Source of the DNA: Rhizobium sp. 16-488-2b
GTDB taxonomy: Bacteria; Pseudomonadota; Alphaproteobacteria; Rhizobiales; Rhizobiaceae
Reading direction: 5' to 3'
Length of the DNA: 64,000 bases
Assembly (NCBI RefSeq): GCF_017741815.1
Contig: NZ_JAGHMF010000034.1
Span: forward strand, 558,001 to 622,000
Under the pieces are notes generated by a model that worked only from the letters and a program-made list of their open reading frames with translations, did no database searches and was not told the DNA's origin. A program made the position numbers and the translations under genes. The stretch's first letter is position 1, and each line of letters opens with the position of its first letter. Below are positions 17,016 through 26,387 of the stretch, piece by piece.

Positions 17016-18860
17016 TTAGTGGTTATCGCGCGGGATACCTTTGGTCTGGGCGATCCGCTGATACTTCACCGCCGGCTCCAGCACCGCGCCTGTTTCCATT
17101 TGCCCGACATAGGAGCGCTGGATTTCCTGCCACGGCGTCTGGCTTTCCGGATAGACATAGCCGCCGGCGGCGACCAGTTCCGCGCGTCGCTTGGCGATCT
17201 CCTCGTCGCTGATCAGGATGTTGGCGGTTCCCTTCTTCAGGTCGATGCGCACCTGATCGCCCGTCTGCAAGATCGCAAGACCACCACCGGCGGCCGCTTC
17301 CGGCGAGGCATTGAGGATCGAGGGCGAGCCTGACGTGCCCGACTGGCGGCCATCGCCGACGCAGGGGAGAGACGAGATGCCCTGCTTCAACAGATAGTCC
17401 GGAGCGCGCATGTTCACCACCTCGGCAGCGCCCGGATAGCCGATCGGGCCGGCGCCGCGCATGAAGAGGATGGTCGCGGCGTCGATGACCAGCGACGGGT
17501 CGTCGATGCGGTGATGATAATCCTCCGGCCCGTCGAAGACGACGGCGCGGCCGGTGAAGGCTTCCGGGTCATTGGGATTGGAGAGGTAGCGGTCGCGGAA
17601 CTCCGGCGAGATGACGCTGGTCTTCATGATCGCCGAGGAGAAGAGGTTGCCCTTCAGCACGCGGAAGCCGGCGCGCTCCTTCAGCGGCCGGTCAAAGGGC
17701 CGAATGACCTTCTCGTCCTCGATCATCGAGGCCGTGTAGTTTTCGCCGACCGTCTTGCCGTTGACCGTCATCGCGTTGGTGTCGAGATGGGCGTGCTTGA
17801 TCAGCTCGCCCATGACGGCGGGCACGCCGCCTGCGTGGTAATAATCCTCGCCGAGATATTCGCCTGCCGGCTGCAGGTTGACCAGCAGCGGGATTTCCTC
17901 GCCATGCGTCTGCCAGTCATCGACCGAGAGCTCGACGCCGACATGGCGGGCAAGCGCGTTGAGGTGGATCGGCGCGTTGGTCGAGCCGCCGATCGCGGAG
18001 TTGACCTTGATTGCGTTGATGAAGGCTTCCCTGGTCAGGATGTCCGATGGCTTCAGATCCTCGCGTACCATCTCGACGATCCGTAGACCGGTCTCGTAGG
18101 AGATTTCCTGGCGGTCACGATACGGCGCGGGGATGGCGGCGGCGCCCGGCAGCTGCATCCCGAGTGCTTCGGCAAGCGAGTTCATCGTGGTCGCCGTGCC
18201 CATCGTGTTGCAGTAGCCGGTCGAGGGCGCGGAGGAGGCGACGAGCTTGACGAAGCCCTGGTAGTCGATCTCGCCGCGCGCCATCATCTCGCGGGCCTTC
18301 CAGACGATCGTGCCCGAGCCCGTGCGCTCGCCACGGAACCAGCCGTTCAACATCGGGCCGACGGACAACGCGATCGCTGGGATGTTCACGGTTGCCGCGG
18401 CCATGAGACAGGCCGGCGTGGTCTTGTCGCAGCCGATCGTCAGCACGACGCCATCGAGCGGATAACCGTAAAGCACCTCGACGAGGCCGAGATAGGAGAG
18501 GTTGCGGTCGAGGCCCGCGGTCGGGCGCTTGCCGGTTTCCTGGATCGGATGCACCGGAAACTCGATGGCGATCCCGCCTGCATCGCGGATGCCTTCGCGC
18601 ACACGCTTGGCGAGTTCGATATGGTGGCGGTTGCAAGGAGACAGGTCCGAGCCCGTCTGCGCGATGCCGATGATCGGCCGGCCCGACTGCAGCTCTTCCT
18701 GGCTGAGGCCGAAGTTCATGTAGCGTTCGAGGTAGAGCGCCGTCATGTCGGGATTGGCCAGATTGTCGAACCAGGCGCGGGAGCGAAGCTGCGGCTTCCC
18801 TGTCTTCTCGTCGATTGCGGTGTTGCTGGATGAGGGGGGTGTTTTCTCGACCACGATCAT
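17016..18860 (-). CDS. IlvD/Edd-family sugar-acid dehydratase
   Basis: This 614-residue Fe-S dehydratase matches the pentonate/hexonate dehydratase branch of the IlvD/Edd family. Three candidate cluster cysteines are seen at about 76 ('SDLSPCNRHH'), 144 ('IGCDKTTPAC') and 217 ('STGYCNTMGTA'). L-arabinonate, D-xylonate and D-galactonate dehydratases of this branch convert an aldonate to a 2-keto-3-deoxy acid. The gene lies between an AraC regulator and an FAH-family gene, opposite a sugar ABC transporter, which fits an oxidative, non-phosphorylated sugar pathway. Which aldonate it uses cannot be read from the sequence. Confidence 0.9.
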   Translation of the reverse strand: MIVVEKTPPSSSNTAIDEKTGKPQLRSRAWFDNLANPDMTALYLERYMNFGLSQEELQSGRPIIGIAQTGSDLSPCNRHHIELAKRVREGIRDAGGIAIEFPVHPIQETGKRPTAGLDRNLSYLGLVEVLYGYPLDGVVLTIGCDKTTPACLMAAATVNIPAIALSVGPMLNGWFRGERTGSGTIVWKAREMMARGEIDYQGFVKLVASSAPSTGYCNTMGTATTMNSLAEALGMQLPGAAAIPAPYRDRQEISYETGLRIVEMVREDLKPSDILTREAFINAIKVNSAIGGSTNAPIHLNALARHVGVELSVDDWQTHGEEIPLLVNLQPAGEYLGEDYYHAGGVPAVMGELIKHAHLDTNAMTVNGKTVGENYTASMIEDEKVIRPFDRPLKERAGFRVLKGNLFSSAIMKTSVISPEFRDRYLSNPNDPEAFTGRAVVFDGPEDYHHRIDDPSLVIDAATILFMRGAGPIGYPGAAEVVNMRAPDYLLKQGISSLPCVGDGRQSGTSGSPSILNASPEAAAGGGLAILQTGDQVRIDLKKGTANILISDEEIAKRRAELVAAGGYVYPESQTPWQEIQRSYVGQMETGAVLEPAVKYQRIAQTKGIPRDNH

Positions 18861-18992
18861 TTTCCTTGGTTTTGCTGCGGTATTGTCATGCGGTTAGCCG
18901 ATCGGTACGTCCAAGTATTATCGGTAACATGGCGGATTGTCGGCGCGCGAAGCGGCTCACGTCACTCCGGCAACGTTTACGGCGTTGTCTCC

Positions 18993-19904
18993 TCAGGCCG
19001 GAACGTACTGCGAGATGAAGCGCGCGTCGCGACGGAAATCGGATGGCGACATGCCGGCGATATGGCGGAAGGATTTGTTGAAGGCGCTGATCGAGCCAAA
19101 TCCGCTATCCATCGCCACCTGCAGCACATTCGCCTCTTCGTTCATCAGCATCGCCTGCGCGCGCGAAAGCCTGAGCAGGTTGACGTATTTGCTGAGTGTC
19201 ATCCCCGTCGTTTTCTTGAAGAGGTTCATCGCATACTTCGGATGCAGGTCGGCGGCGCGGGCGATATCGACCGAATCGATCTCGTGCAGGAAGTTCAGGG
19301 CAATGAAATCGCACATGCGCGCGACGCTGCGCGAGGATTGCGGATAGGCCTGCTCGACATCATCCGTCGCCGACAAGCCGTTTGGCGCCAGCATCGAATA
19401 GGGCTCGAGCACGATGCGCTCGATGCGCAGAAGCATTTCCTCCACGGCGTGCTGCGCCTTGGCGGCATCGCCGGATTTCGCGTAAGCTACCCAGCGCGGA
19501 AAGTTCTCGATGTCGGCGGCATCGGTGGCGGACGTGAAGAGGATCTCGCCCTTCATAAGCCGGCTCGAAATGTTGATCGGCACGCGCATGCGGAAGAAAT
19601 AGACCAGCGGCAGATGCCCGCCGGCATAGATCGAATCATCGCTGCTCTCGTCCATCTGGTGCGGCTGCCCGCCCCAAAACAGGCACATGTCGCCGGCCTT
19701 CATGCTGATGTCGTGGCCGTTCATGCGGTAGTGCACCTCACCACGCATGATGTAGTTCAGTTCCACCTGCACATGCCAATGCGGCATGAGCATTGGCGGC
19801 GGATGGTTGTGAAACATCTGGAGTGCCGTCGGCAATCCCTCGATGCTGCTCGCTCCCGGCTGATAGACAGCCCTCTGCTCAATCTTACTTTCCGCCAAAT
19901 CCAT
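18993..19904 (-). CDS. AraC-family transcriptional regulator
   Basis: This 303-residue regulator has an N-terminal cupin-like sensing domain ('MPHWHVQVELNYIMRGEVHYRMNG') and a C-terminal double helix-turn-helix (about 205-300, ending 'FGSISAFNKSFRHIAGMSPSDFRR'). AAGGGAAT precedes the ATG. It is divergent from the sugar ABC operon and lies upstream of the dehydratase gene, so it probably activates one or both in response to a sugar. Confidence 0.88.
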   Translation of the reverse strand: MDLAESKIEQRAVYQPGASSIEGLPTALQMFHNHPPPMLMPHWHVQVELNYIMRGEVHYRMNGHDISMKAGDMCLFWGGQPHQMDESSDDSIYAGGHLPLVYFFRMRVPINISSRLMKGEILFTSATDAADIENFPRWVAYAKSGDAAKAQHAVEEMLLRIERIVLEPYSMLAPNGLSATDDVEQAYPQSSRSVARMCDFIALNFLHEIDSVDIARAADLHPKYAMNLFKKTTGMTLSKYVNLLRLSRAQAMLMNEEANVLQVAMDSGFGSISAFNKSFRHIAGMSPSDFRRDARFISQYVPA

Positions 19905-19990
19905 ATTCCCTTTTTAGGAGACAGCGGCTCCCTTGCGGTTAGTGTAGTCACGTTCGCTAAGGGACGGCAATTGAAAAGGGAGGATTTTCA

Positions 19991-21265
19991 ATGCGCTTCA
20001 AACTTATCGGTGCAACCGCTGCTGTTGCACTTCTCGCATCCGGCTCCGCATTCGCGCAGTCCGCCAATCTCACCATCTGGAGCTGGAACGTCGCCGCATC
20101 GGCGCTGAAGTCCACGCTCGAGGGCTTCAACAAGCTCCACCCGGATATCAAGGTCACCGTGGAAGACCTTGGAAACCAACAGGTTTTCGACAAGATGCTG
20201 GCAGCCTGCGCCGCTGGCGGCGAGGGCCTTCCTGACATCGTAACGGTCGAAAATTTCGAGGCCGAAATCTTCTGGAATCGTTTCCCGGATTGCTTCGCCA
20301 ACTTGAAGGACCTCGGCTATACGGCTGATATCCAAGCGAAATTCCCTGAATTCAAGCGTACCGAGCTTGAAGTGGGCGATGTCGCCTATGCCATGCCATG
20401 GGATTCCGGCCCGGTCGCCGTCTTCTATCGCCGCGACTTCTACGAAAAGGCGGGCGTCGATCCGGCATCGATCAAGACCTGGGACGATTTCATCGCCGCC
20501 GGCAAGAAGATCTCGGCTGCCAATCCAGGCGTCGTTATGGCGCAGGCCGACTTCAATGGAGACAGCGAATGGTTCCGCATGATCTCCAACGAGCAGGATT
20601 GCGGCTACTTCTCGACCGATGGCCAGAACATCACCATCAACCAGCCCGCCTGCGTCGCCACCCTTGAGAAGGTCAAGGAGATGAAGGACGCCGGTACGCT
20701 GACGGCCGCCATCTGGGACGAAAAGATCCAAGCCAACACCGCCGGCAAGGCTGCCAGCCAAATGTATGGCGGCTGGTATGAAGGCACCGTGCGCTCGGGC
20801 TCGCCCGATCTGTCGGGCAAGTGGGGCGTCTACATGATGCCGAGCCTGACGCCGGATGGCCCGCATGCGGCAAACCTCGGCGGCTCATCGCTGGCGATCG
20901 CCGCCAACTCGGCCAACAAGGAAGCCGCCTGGACCTATGTCGATTATGCGCTCGGCACCAATGAAGGCCAGGTCGCGATGCTGAAGTCCTTCGGCCTCGT
21001 TCCGTCGCTGCTGTCGGCGGTGCAGGATCCGTTCGTCAACGAGGCGCAGCCCTATTGGGGCGGCCAGAAGGTATGGGCCGACATTCTCTCGACCCTGCCG
21101 AAGATCAAGCCGAGCCGTGGCACGCAGTTCCAGACGGATGCTGACGCGATCTACAAGGCCACCCAGACCAAGTATTTCGCCGGCGGCTATCCCGATGCGA
21201 AGGCGGCGCTCGACGATGCCGCCAAGCAGATCGAGACCGCTACCGGCCTTCCCATTGCGGAATGA
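19991..21265 (+). CDS. Sugar ABC transporter substrate-binding protein (CUT1)
   Basis: This 424-residue periplasmic protein has a signal peptide ending at GSAFA-Q. Features of extracellular solute-binding family 1 include 'LTIWSWNVAASALKSTLEGFNKLHPDIKV' at the start of the mature protein. GGGAGGA lies about 6 bases before the ATG. It is the first gene of a five-gene operon with two permeases, an ATPase and a Gfo-AKR fusion. The ligand is probably a sugar feeding the nearby sugar-acid enzymes. Confidence 0.9.
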   Translation: MRFKLIGATAAVALLASGSAFAQSANLTIWSWNVAASALKSTLEGFNKLHPDIKVTVEDLGNQQVFDKMLAACAAGGEGLPDIVTVENFEAEIFWNRFPDCFANLKDLGYTADIQAKFPEFKRTELEVGDVAYAMPWDSGPVAVFYRRDFYEKAGVDPASIKTWDDFIAAGKKISAANPGVVMAQADFNGDSEWFRMISNEQDCGYFSTDGQNITINQPACVATLEKVKEMKDAGTLTAAIWDEKIQANTAGKAASQMYGGWYEGTVRSGSPDLSGKWGVYMMPSLTPDGPHAANLGGSSLAIAANSANKEAAWTYVDYALGTNEGQVAMLKSFGLVPSLLSAVQDPFVNEAQPYWGGQKVWADILSTLPKIKPSRGTQFQTDADAIYKATQTKYFAGGYPDAKAALDDAAKQIETATGLPIAE

Positions 21266-21273
21266 GTGACGAT

Positions 21274-21298
21274 GCCGGGCATCCCCGTGGTGCCCGGC
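21274..21298 (+). terminator. Intercistronic hairpin after the binding-protein gene
   Basis: GCCGGGCA and TGCCCGGC arms with a 9-base loop lie immediately after the stop of the binding-protein gene. There is no T-run. It occupies the same place as the hairpin in the mannoside operon and probably adjusts binding-protein message level relative to the permeases. Confidence 0.5.
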
Positions 21299-21332
21299 TT
21301 CCATCTCTCGCTTCGACTTTGAGGAGAATGAA

Positions 21333-22193
21333 ATGCCGACCCGGAACCGGAGCGCATATTTTTTTCTTGCGCCCTATCTGCTCGTCTTCGCCACCTTCTG
21401 GCTGTGGCCAATCATCAGTTCGTTTCTGATCTCGTTTCAGAATACGCGCGTAAATCCCTGGAAATTCAGCGCTTCTGTGAATTGGGGACGCCTGATCGGC
21501 GATCCCGCCTTCTACAATGCGCTCTATAACACGCTGATCATCCTGGTGATCCAGGTGCCCGTCATGATCGCGCTTGCGACGCTGATGGCCGTGTTGTTGA
21601 ACTCGCCGCTCCTGAAGGCGCGACCGCTCTATCGCTTTGCCTTCTTCGCGCCCGTCGTCGTCGGCGAGGTGGCCTATGCCGCCGTCTTCCGGCTGATGTT
21701 CAGCATCGACTTCGGCATCGTCAACAAGCTGATCACCTCGGTCGGCCTGTCTCCCGTCTCCTGGTTCGACAATGCCAATGCCGCGATGGCGCTCGTCATC
21801 ATCGCCGTCACCTGGCGCTGGGCTGGCTACAACGCCATCATCCTGCTCGCGGGCCTGCAATCGATCCCCGACGATGTCTATGAGGCCGCCACGCTCGACA
21901 AAGTGTCGAAGACCAAGCAGTTCATCCATATCACCCTGCCGCTGTTGAAGCCGATCATCCTGTTCTGCGTCATCCTGTCGGTCATCGGCACGATGCAGCT
22001 CTTCGCGGAACCCTTCCTGATCACCAATCGCGGTGGTCCCGGCGGCGGCACCGAAACGCTCGGCCTGCTGCTCTATCGCCAGGGCTTCCTGTCGCTGAAC
22101 TTCGGCTACGCGTCGGCAATCGCCTACACCATGGCCATCCTCGCCATCACCATCTCGCTGCTCAATCTCTGGGTCGGGAGGGAACAGAAATGA
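21333..22193 (+). CDS. Sugar ABC transporter permease (MalF type, CUT1)
   Basis: This 286-residue membrane protein has the usual first helix ('YFFLAPYLLVFATFWLWPII'). The EAA loop lies at 'PDDVYEAATLDKVSKTKQFIHITLPLLKP'. GAGGAG precedes the ATG. Its stop overlaps the next permease gene by 4 bases. It forms a heterodimeric channel with that partner. Confidence 0.9.
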   Translation: MPTRNRSAYFFLAPYLLVFATFWLWPIISSFLISFQNTRVNPWKFSASVNWGRLIGDPAFYNALYNTLIILVIQVPVMIALATLMAVLLNSPLLKARPLYRFAFFAPVVVGEVAYAAVFRLMFSIDFGIVNKLITSVGLSPVSWFDNANAAMALVIIAVTWRWAGYNAIILLAGLQSIPDDVYEAATLDKVSKTKQFIHITLPLLKPIILFCVILSVIGTMQLFAEPFLITNRGGPGGGTETLGLLLYRQGFLSLNFGYASAIAYTMAILAITISLLNLWVGREQK

Positions 22194-23026
22194 AATCCAA
22201 GTCCCAATCCAAGATGCTGCAGACCGTGCTGTTGCATGTCGTGCTGACGCCGCTCGCCATCGTCTGGCTGTTTCCGATCTGGATGATGTTCGTGTTCTCG
22301 ACCATGCCCGACTACGGCATCTTCAGCCCTGACATCGTGCTCTGGCCGTCGACGAACTTCGTCGAAAACTTCAAGAACCTGCAGGCCGATACAGACTTCG
22401 TGCGTGCCATGTTCATCTCGGTCGTGGTCGCCTCGGTCTATACCTTCCTGTCGGTGCTTCTGACCTCGATGGCGGGCTGGGCGCTGGCGCGCTATCGCTT
22501 CGTCGGAAAGTCGATGGTCGTCGCCATCATCCTCGGCACCATCACGCTGCCGTTTGCCGTCGTGGTCATCCCGCAGTTCATCATGGTGGCCCGCGAGTTC
22601 AAGCTCGCCAACACCTGGGTTGCGCTGATCGTCCCGCCGCTGTTCAACTCGCTTGGCGTGTTGTTCATGCGTCAGGCCTTCTCGATGATGCCGGCTGAGC
22701 TCTTCGATGCCGCGCGTGTCGAAGGGGTCAAGGAGCGGCAGATCTTCCTGCGGATCGCCTTGCCGCTTGCCCGCCCGACGATGGCGGCTCTCGCCATCAT
22801 CCTCTTCCTGGCGTCGTGGAACAACTACCTCTGGCCGCTGCTCATCAATTCCAAGCCCGGAATGATGACCGCGCCGGTGGCGCTCGGATCGCTGATCGGT
22901 CTCACCAAGGTTTCTTGGGGCGGCATCATGGCCGGCGCCATGCTGCTCACCGCGCCGATCCTCGTGGTCTTCGTGTTCCTGCAACGTCACTTCATCGCCG
23001 GCATTTCGGCCGGCGCAGTCAAATAG
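22190..23026 (+). CDS. Sugar ABC transporter permease (MalG type, CUT1)
   Basis: This 278-residue membrane protein has an N-terminal helix ('VVLTPLAIVWLFPIWMMFVFS'), the EAA loop 'AELFDAARVEGVKERQIFLRIALPLARP' and the MalG-like C-terminus 'RHFIAGISAGAVK'. Its start is coupled to the upstream permease through ATGA, and the ATPase gene follows 14 bases after its stop. Confidence 0.9.
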   Translation: MKSKSQSKMLQTVLLHVVLTPLAIVWLFPIWMMFVFSTMPDYGIFSPDIVLWPSTNFVENFKNLQADTDFVRAMFISVVVASVYTFLSVLLTSMAGWALARYRFVGKSMVVAIILGTITLPFAVVVIPQFIMVAREFKLANTWVALIVPPLFNSLGVLFMRQAFSMMPAELFDAARVEGVKERQIFLRIALPLARPTMAALAIILFLASWNNYLWPLLINSKPGMMTAPVALGSLIGLTKVSWGGIMAGAMLLTAPILVVFVFLQRHFIAGISAGAVK

Positions 23027-23040
23027 TCGGGGAACGCCTG

Positions 23041-24126
23041 ATGTCTGAACTTTCTTTGAAAAACGTGGTCAAGCGCTTCGGCGCGCTCGAGATCATCCAT
23101 GGCGCCGATCTCGACGTGAAGGATGGCGAGTTCGTCGTCTTCGTCGGCCCGTCCGGCTGCGGCAAGTCCACGCTGCTGCGCATGATCGCCGGGCTGGAGG
23201 ATATCTCCGGCGGTGAGATCAACATCGGCGGCAGGGTCGTCAACGATGTCGAGCCGGCCGATCGTGGGATTGCCATGGTCTTCCAGTCCTATGCGCTCTA
23301 CCCGCATATGACGGTCGAGGAGAATCTGAGCTTCGGCCTACGCATGAACGGCAATCCCAAGGCGGATACCGAAAAGCGCGTCAAGCATGCCGCCAACATC
23401 CTGCAGATCAACGAGTTGATGCAGCGGCGGCCGAAGCAGCTCTCTGGCGGCCAGCGCCAGCGCGTCGCGATCGGCCGCGCCATCGTGCGCGAACCTGAGG
23501 TCTTCCTGTTCGACGAGCCGTTGTCCAACCTCGATGCGGAGCTGCGCGTGCAGATGCGAGTGGAGATCTCGCGGCTGCACAAGCAGCTGGGCACTACGAT
23601 GATCTACGTCACCCACGACCAGACGGAGGCGATGACGCTTGCCGACAAGATCGTCGTGCTCCGGTCCGGCAACATCGAACAGGTGGGCGCGCCGCTCGAT
23701 CTCTACGACGATCCCGCCAACCAGTTCGTCGCCGGCTTCGTCGGGTCGCCGAAGATGAACTTCCTGAAGGCCAAGGTGATCGAGACGGGGGGCGGAACGG
23801 CCACCGTCGCCATCGCCGGCGAGCAGAACGTGCGCCTGACGCTGCCGATCACCTCGGCGGTCGAGAACGGCGCTGACGTCACGGTCGGCATCCGCCCGGA
23901 GCATTTCAGCGATGCCGGGCAGGGGGATACGGATCTCACCGTCTCCATCGACGTCGCCGAACACCTCGGCAATACCAGCTACATCTACGCCACCACGAAA
24001 GGCGGCGAGCAGATGATCATCGAGCGCCCGGAATCACGCACCGCCGCGGAGCGCGACACGCTGACGGTCGGCCTTACTGCAAAGCGGGTCTTCCTGTTCG
24101 ACAGCGCGGGCAAACGCCTGCGCTGA
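23041..24126 (+). CDS. Sugar ABC transporter ATP-binding protein (UgpC/MalK/MsmX type)
   Basis: This 361-residue ATPase has Walker A (GPSGCGKST), signature (LSGGQRQRVAIGRA) and Walker B (VFLFDEPLSNLDAELR) motifs. A C-terminal TOBE-type regulatory domain (about 240-361) is typical of carbohydrate importers. The ATG follows the end of the permease gene closely, and longer in-frame versions overlap that gene, so they were rejected. Proteins of this type can energize several CUT1 transporters. It is a plausible partner for the mannoside permeases at the start of the window, which lack their own ATPase gene. Confidence 0.92.
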   Translation: MSELSLKNVVKRFGALEIIHGADLDVKDGEFVVFVGPSGCGKSTLLRMIAGLEDISGGEINIGGRVVNDVEPADRGIAMVFQSYALYPHMTVEENLSFGLRMNGNPKADTEKRVKHAANILQINELMQRRPKQLSGGQRQRVAIGRAIVREPEVFLFDEPLSNLDAELRVQMRVEISRLHKQLGTTMIYVTHDQTEAMTLADKIVVLRSGNIEQVGAPLDLYDDPANQFVAGFVGSPKMNFLKAKVIETGGGTATVAIAGEQNVRLTLPITSAVENGADVTVGIRPEHFSDAGQGDTDLTVSIDVAEHLGNTSYIYATTKGGEQMIIERPESRTAAERDTLTVGLTAKRVFLFDSAGKRLR

Positions 24127-24182
24127 CCACTTTTCCATCCCAAGACTTGAAACTGACTGACATGAAAGAAGAGGACTTTCCC

Positions 24183-26186
24183 ATGAGCTCAGATCAACCG
24201 ATCCGCTGGGGTATCATCGGCCCGGGCACCATTGCGCGTACCTTCGCCGATGGCATCGCGCATTCGCGCACCGGCAAGCTCGTCGCCATCGCAACCCGCA
24301 ACCCCGAAAAGCCGGGTCTTGCGGAAAACTTCCCCGGCGCCCGCATTGTCAAGGGCTATGAGGCGCTGCTTGAGGATAACGAGATCGACGCCGTCTACAT
24401 CGCCGTGCCGCACACCGGCCACGCCGAATGGGCGATCAAGGCGATCCGGGCGGGCAAGCATGTGCTGGTCGAAAAGCCGATCGCGCTGACCGCCTACGAT
24501 GCCGACGCCATCTATCATGAAGCCAAGAAGGCCGGCGTCTTCGCGGGCGAGGCCTTCATGTACCGCGTCCATCCGCAGACCGCCAAGATCGTCGAACTGG
24601 TGAAGTCGGGCGCCATCGGCGCCCTGCGTATCATCCGCACCAGCTTCGGCTTCAACATGGGCACGTTCCGGCCCGAACATCGCCTCTTCGCCAACGAGAC
24701 CGCCGGCGGCGGCATTCTCGATGTTGGCGGCTATCCTGTTTCCATGGCGCGGCTGATCGCTGGGGCTGCCGAAGGCAAGCCGTTCCTCGAACCGGAAAAG
24801 GTCGCGGGCGTCGGCCATCTCGGCCAGTCCGGCGTCGACGAGTGGGCATCCGCCGTGCTGCAGTTCCCCGGCGGCGTCATCGCCGAAGTGTCGTGCTCGA
24901 TCATGGCGAACCAGGACAACACGCTGCGCATCATCGGCTCGGAAGGGCGCATCGAGGTCAAGGACTTCTGGTTCGCGTCGGGTCACAAGGGCGGCGTCGG
25001 CAAGATCGAGCTCTTCAAGGGCAACGAACAGCAGACGATCGAGGTCAAGGAAGAGCGTTGGCTCTATTCGTTCGAAGTCGATGCGGCAGGCGATGCCATC
25101 CGTGCGGGCCAGCAGGAGTTCACCTCTCCCGGTATGGGCTGGGCTGATTCCGTCGGCAATCTGCGTGTGCTCGACCAGTGGCGCGCGTCGATCGGCCTCG
25201 AATACAGCGTCGAGAAGGCGGCAAAGCGGGTGACCAATCTTGCCGGCGACAAGGTCACGCTCGGCAACAGCATTCCCAAGCGCGCCATCCCCGGCATCTC
25301 CAAACCCGCCTCTGTGGTCACGCTCGGCTTCGAGTTCTTCCCGAACTTCGCCGCCGCCTCCCTGACGCTCGATGCCTTCTATGAGGCCGGCGGCAATGTC
25401 TTCGACACCGCCTTCGTCTATGGCGGTGGCAAGACGGAGAGCATCTTCGGCGACTGGCACACCAGCCGCAATGTCAACCGCGAGGAGATCGTGCTGATCG
25501 GCAAGGGCGCGCACTCGCCGCTGGTCTACCCCGATGTCATCGCCAAGCAGCTCGACCAGTCGCTCAACCGCCTGAAGACCGACTATGTCGACATCTACTT
25601 CATGCACCGCGACAACACCGATGTTCCTGTTGGCGAGTTCGTCGATGCCATGGACGCGGAGGTCAAGCGCGGCCGCATCCGCGGCATTTTCGGCGGTTCC
25701 AATTGGACCCGCGAGCGCATGGACGAGGCAGCGGCCTATGCCCAGAAGAACGGTAAGCTGGCGCTGGCAGCGCTGTCGAACAACTATTCGCTGGCTGAAA
25801 TGCTCGACCCGATCTGGGCCGGTTGCGTGACGTCGTCGACCGACGAATGGAAGACATGGCTCAATGAGCGGCAGGTGCCGAACTTCGCATGGTCCAGCCA
25901 GGGCCGCGGCTTCTTCACCGACCGCGCCGGCCGCGACAAGCACGACGACGAGGAAATCGTTCGTTGCTGGTATTCCGACCGCAACTTCGTGCGCCGCGAT
26001 CGCGCGATCGAGCTCGCGGAAAAGCTTGGCCGTAGCCCGATCCACATCGCGCTGGCCTACGTCATCGCGCAGCCGTTCCCGGTCATTCCGCTGATCGGAC
26101 CACGCACAATCGCCGAGCTGGAAGACAGCCTTTCGGCGCTTGATATCAAGCTGACGCCAGAACAGGTGAAGTGGCTCGAGGCATGA
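24183..26186 (+). CDS. Fused Gfo/Idh/MocA dehydrogenase and aldo/keto reductase
   Basis: This single 667-residue frame joins two oxidoreductases. Residues 1-345 are a Gfo/Idh/MocA enzyme with the nucleotide-binding 'GIIGPGTIART' and the EKP motif at 97-99. Residues about 375-667 are an aldo/keto reductase with a complete tetrad: Asp408, Tyr413 (FDTAFVYG), Lys441 (IGKGAH) and His475 (FMHRD). The AKR half starts directly at 'SVVTLGFEFFPNFAAA', without the usual N-terminal hairpin. AAGAGGA precedes the ATG. It is the last gene of the sugar ABC operon, so it probably oxidizes or interconverts the imported sugar, with the AraC-linked dehydratase downstream in the pathway. Both catalytic sites look intact. 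Confidence 0.88.
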   Translation: MSSDQPIRWGIIGPGTIARTFADGIAHSRTGKLVAIATRNPEKPGLAENFPGARIVKGYEALLEDNEIDAVYIAVPHTGHAEWAIKAIRAGKHVLVEKPIALTAYDADAIYHEAKKAGVFAGEAFMYRVHPQTAKIVELVKSGAIGALRIIRTSFGFNMGTFRPEHRLFANETAGGGILDVGGYPVSMARLIAGAAEGKPFLEPEKVAGVGHLGQSGVDEWASAVLQFPGGVIAEVSCSIMANQDNTLRIIGSEGRIEVKDFWFASGHKGGVGKIELFKGNEQQTIEVKEERWLYSFEVDAAGDAIRAGQQEFTSPGMGWADSVGNLRVLDQWRASIGLEYSVEKAAKRVTNLAGDKVTLGNSIPKRAIPGISKPASVVTLGFEFFPNFAAASLTLDAFYEAGGNVFDTAFVYGGGKTESIFGDWHTSRNVNREEIVLIGKGAHSPLVYPDVIAKQLDQSLNRLKTDYVDIYFMHRDNTDVPVGEFVDAMDAEVKRGRIRGIFGGSNWTRERMDEAAAYAQKNGKLALAALSNNYSLAEMLDPIWAGCVTSSTDEWKTWLNERQVPNFAWSSQGRGFFTDRAGRDKHDDEEIVRCWYSDRNFVRRDRAIELAEKLGRSPIHIALAYVIAQPFPVIPLIGPRTIAELEDSLSALDIKLTPEQVKWLEA

Positions 26187-26212
26187 TCCATCGTCTTTTA
26201 GGATGATGTGAG

Positions 26213-26248
26213 AAAGCGGGAATTTGGGCTCCGGGTTCCCGCTTTTTT
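26213..26248 (+). terminator. Intrinsic terminator of the sugar ABC/Gfo-AKR operon
   Basis: AAAGCGGGAA pairs with TTCCCGCTTT across a 13-base loop and is followed by a run of six T. It lies about 27 bases beyond the stop of the fusion gene and ends the operon. Confidence 0.85.
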
Positions 26249-26387
26249 CTGGCGTTCGCCGCCATTCGACCTATATCGGTCTCAGCGCTCCGGCGAAGGG
26301 TTGGAGCAGCGCTCGGATGGGCGCGATTTCGCGCGATCGGCCGTTTGGCGACCCCGCGCTTAGGCATGAACGATACAGGAGCATCCC

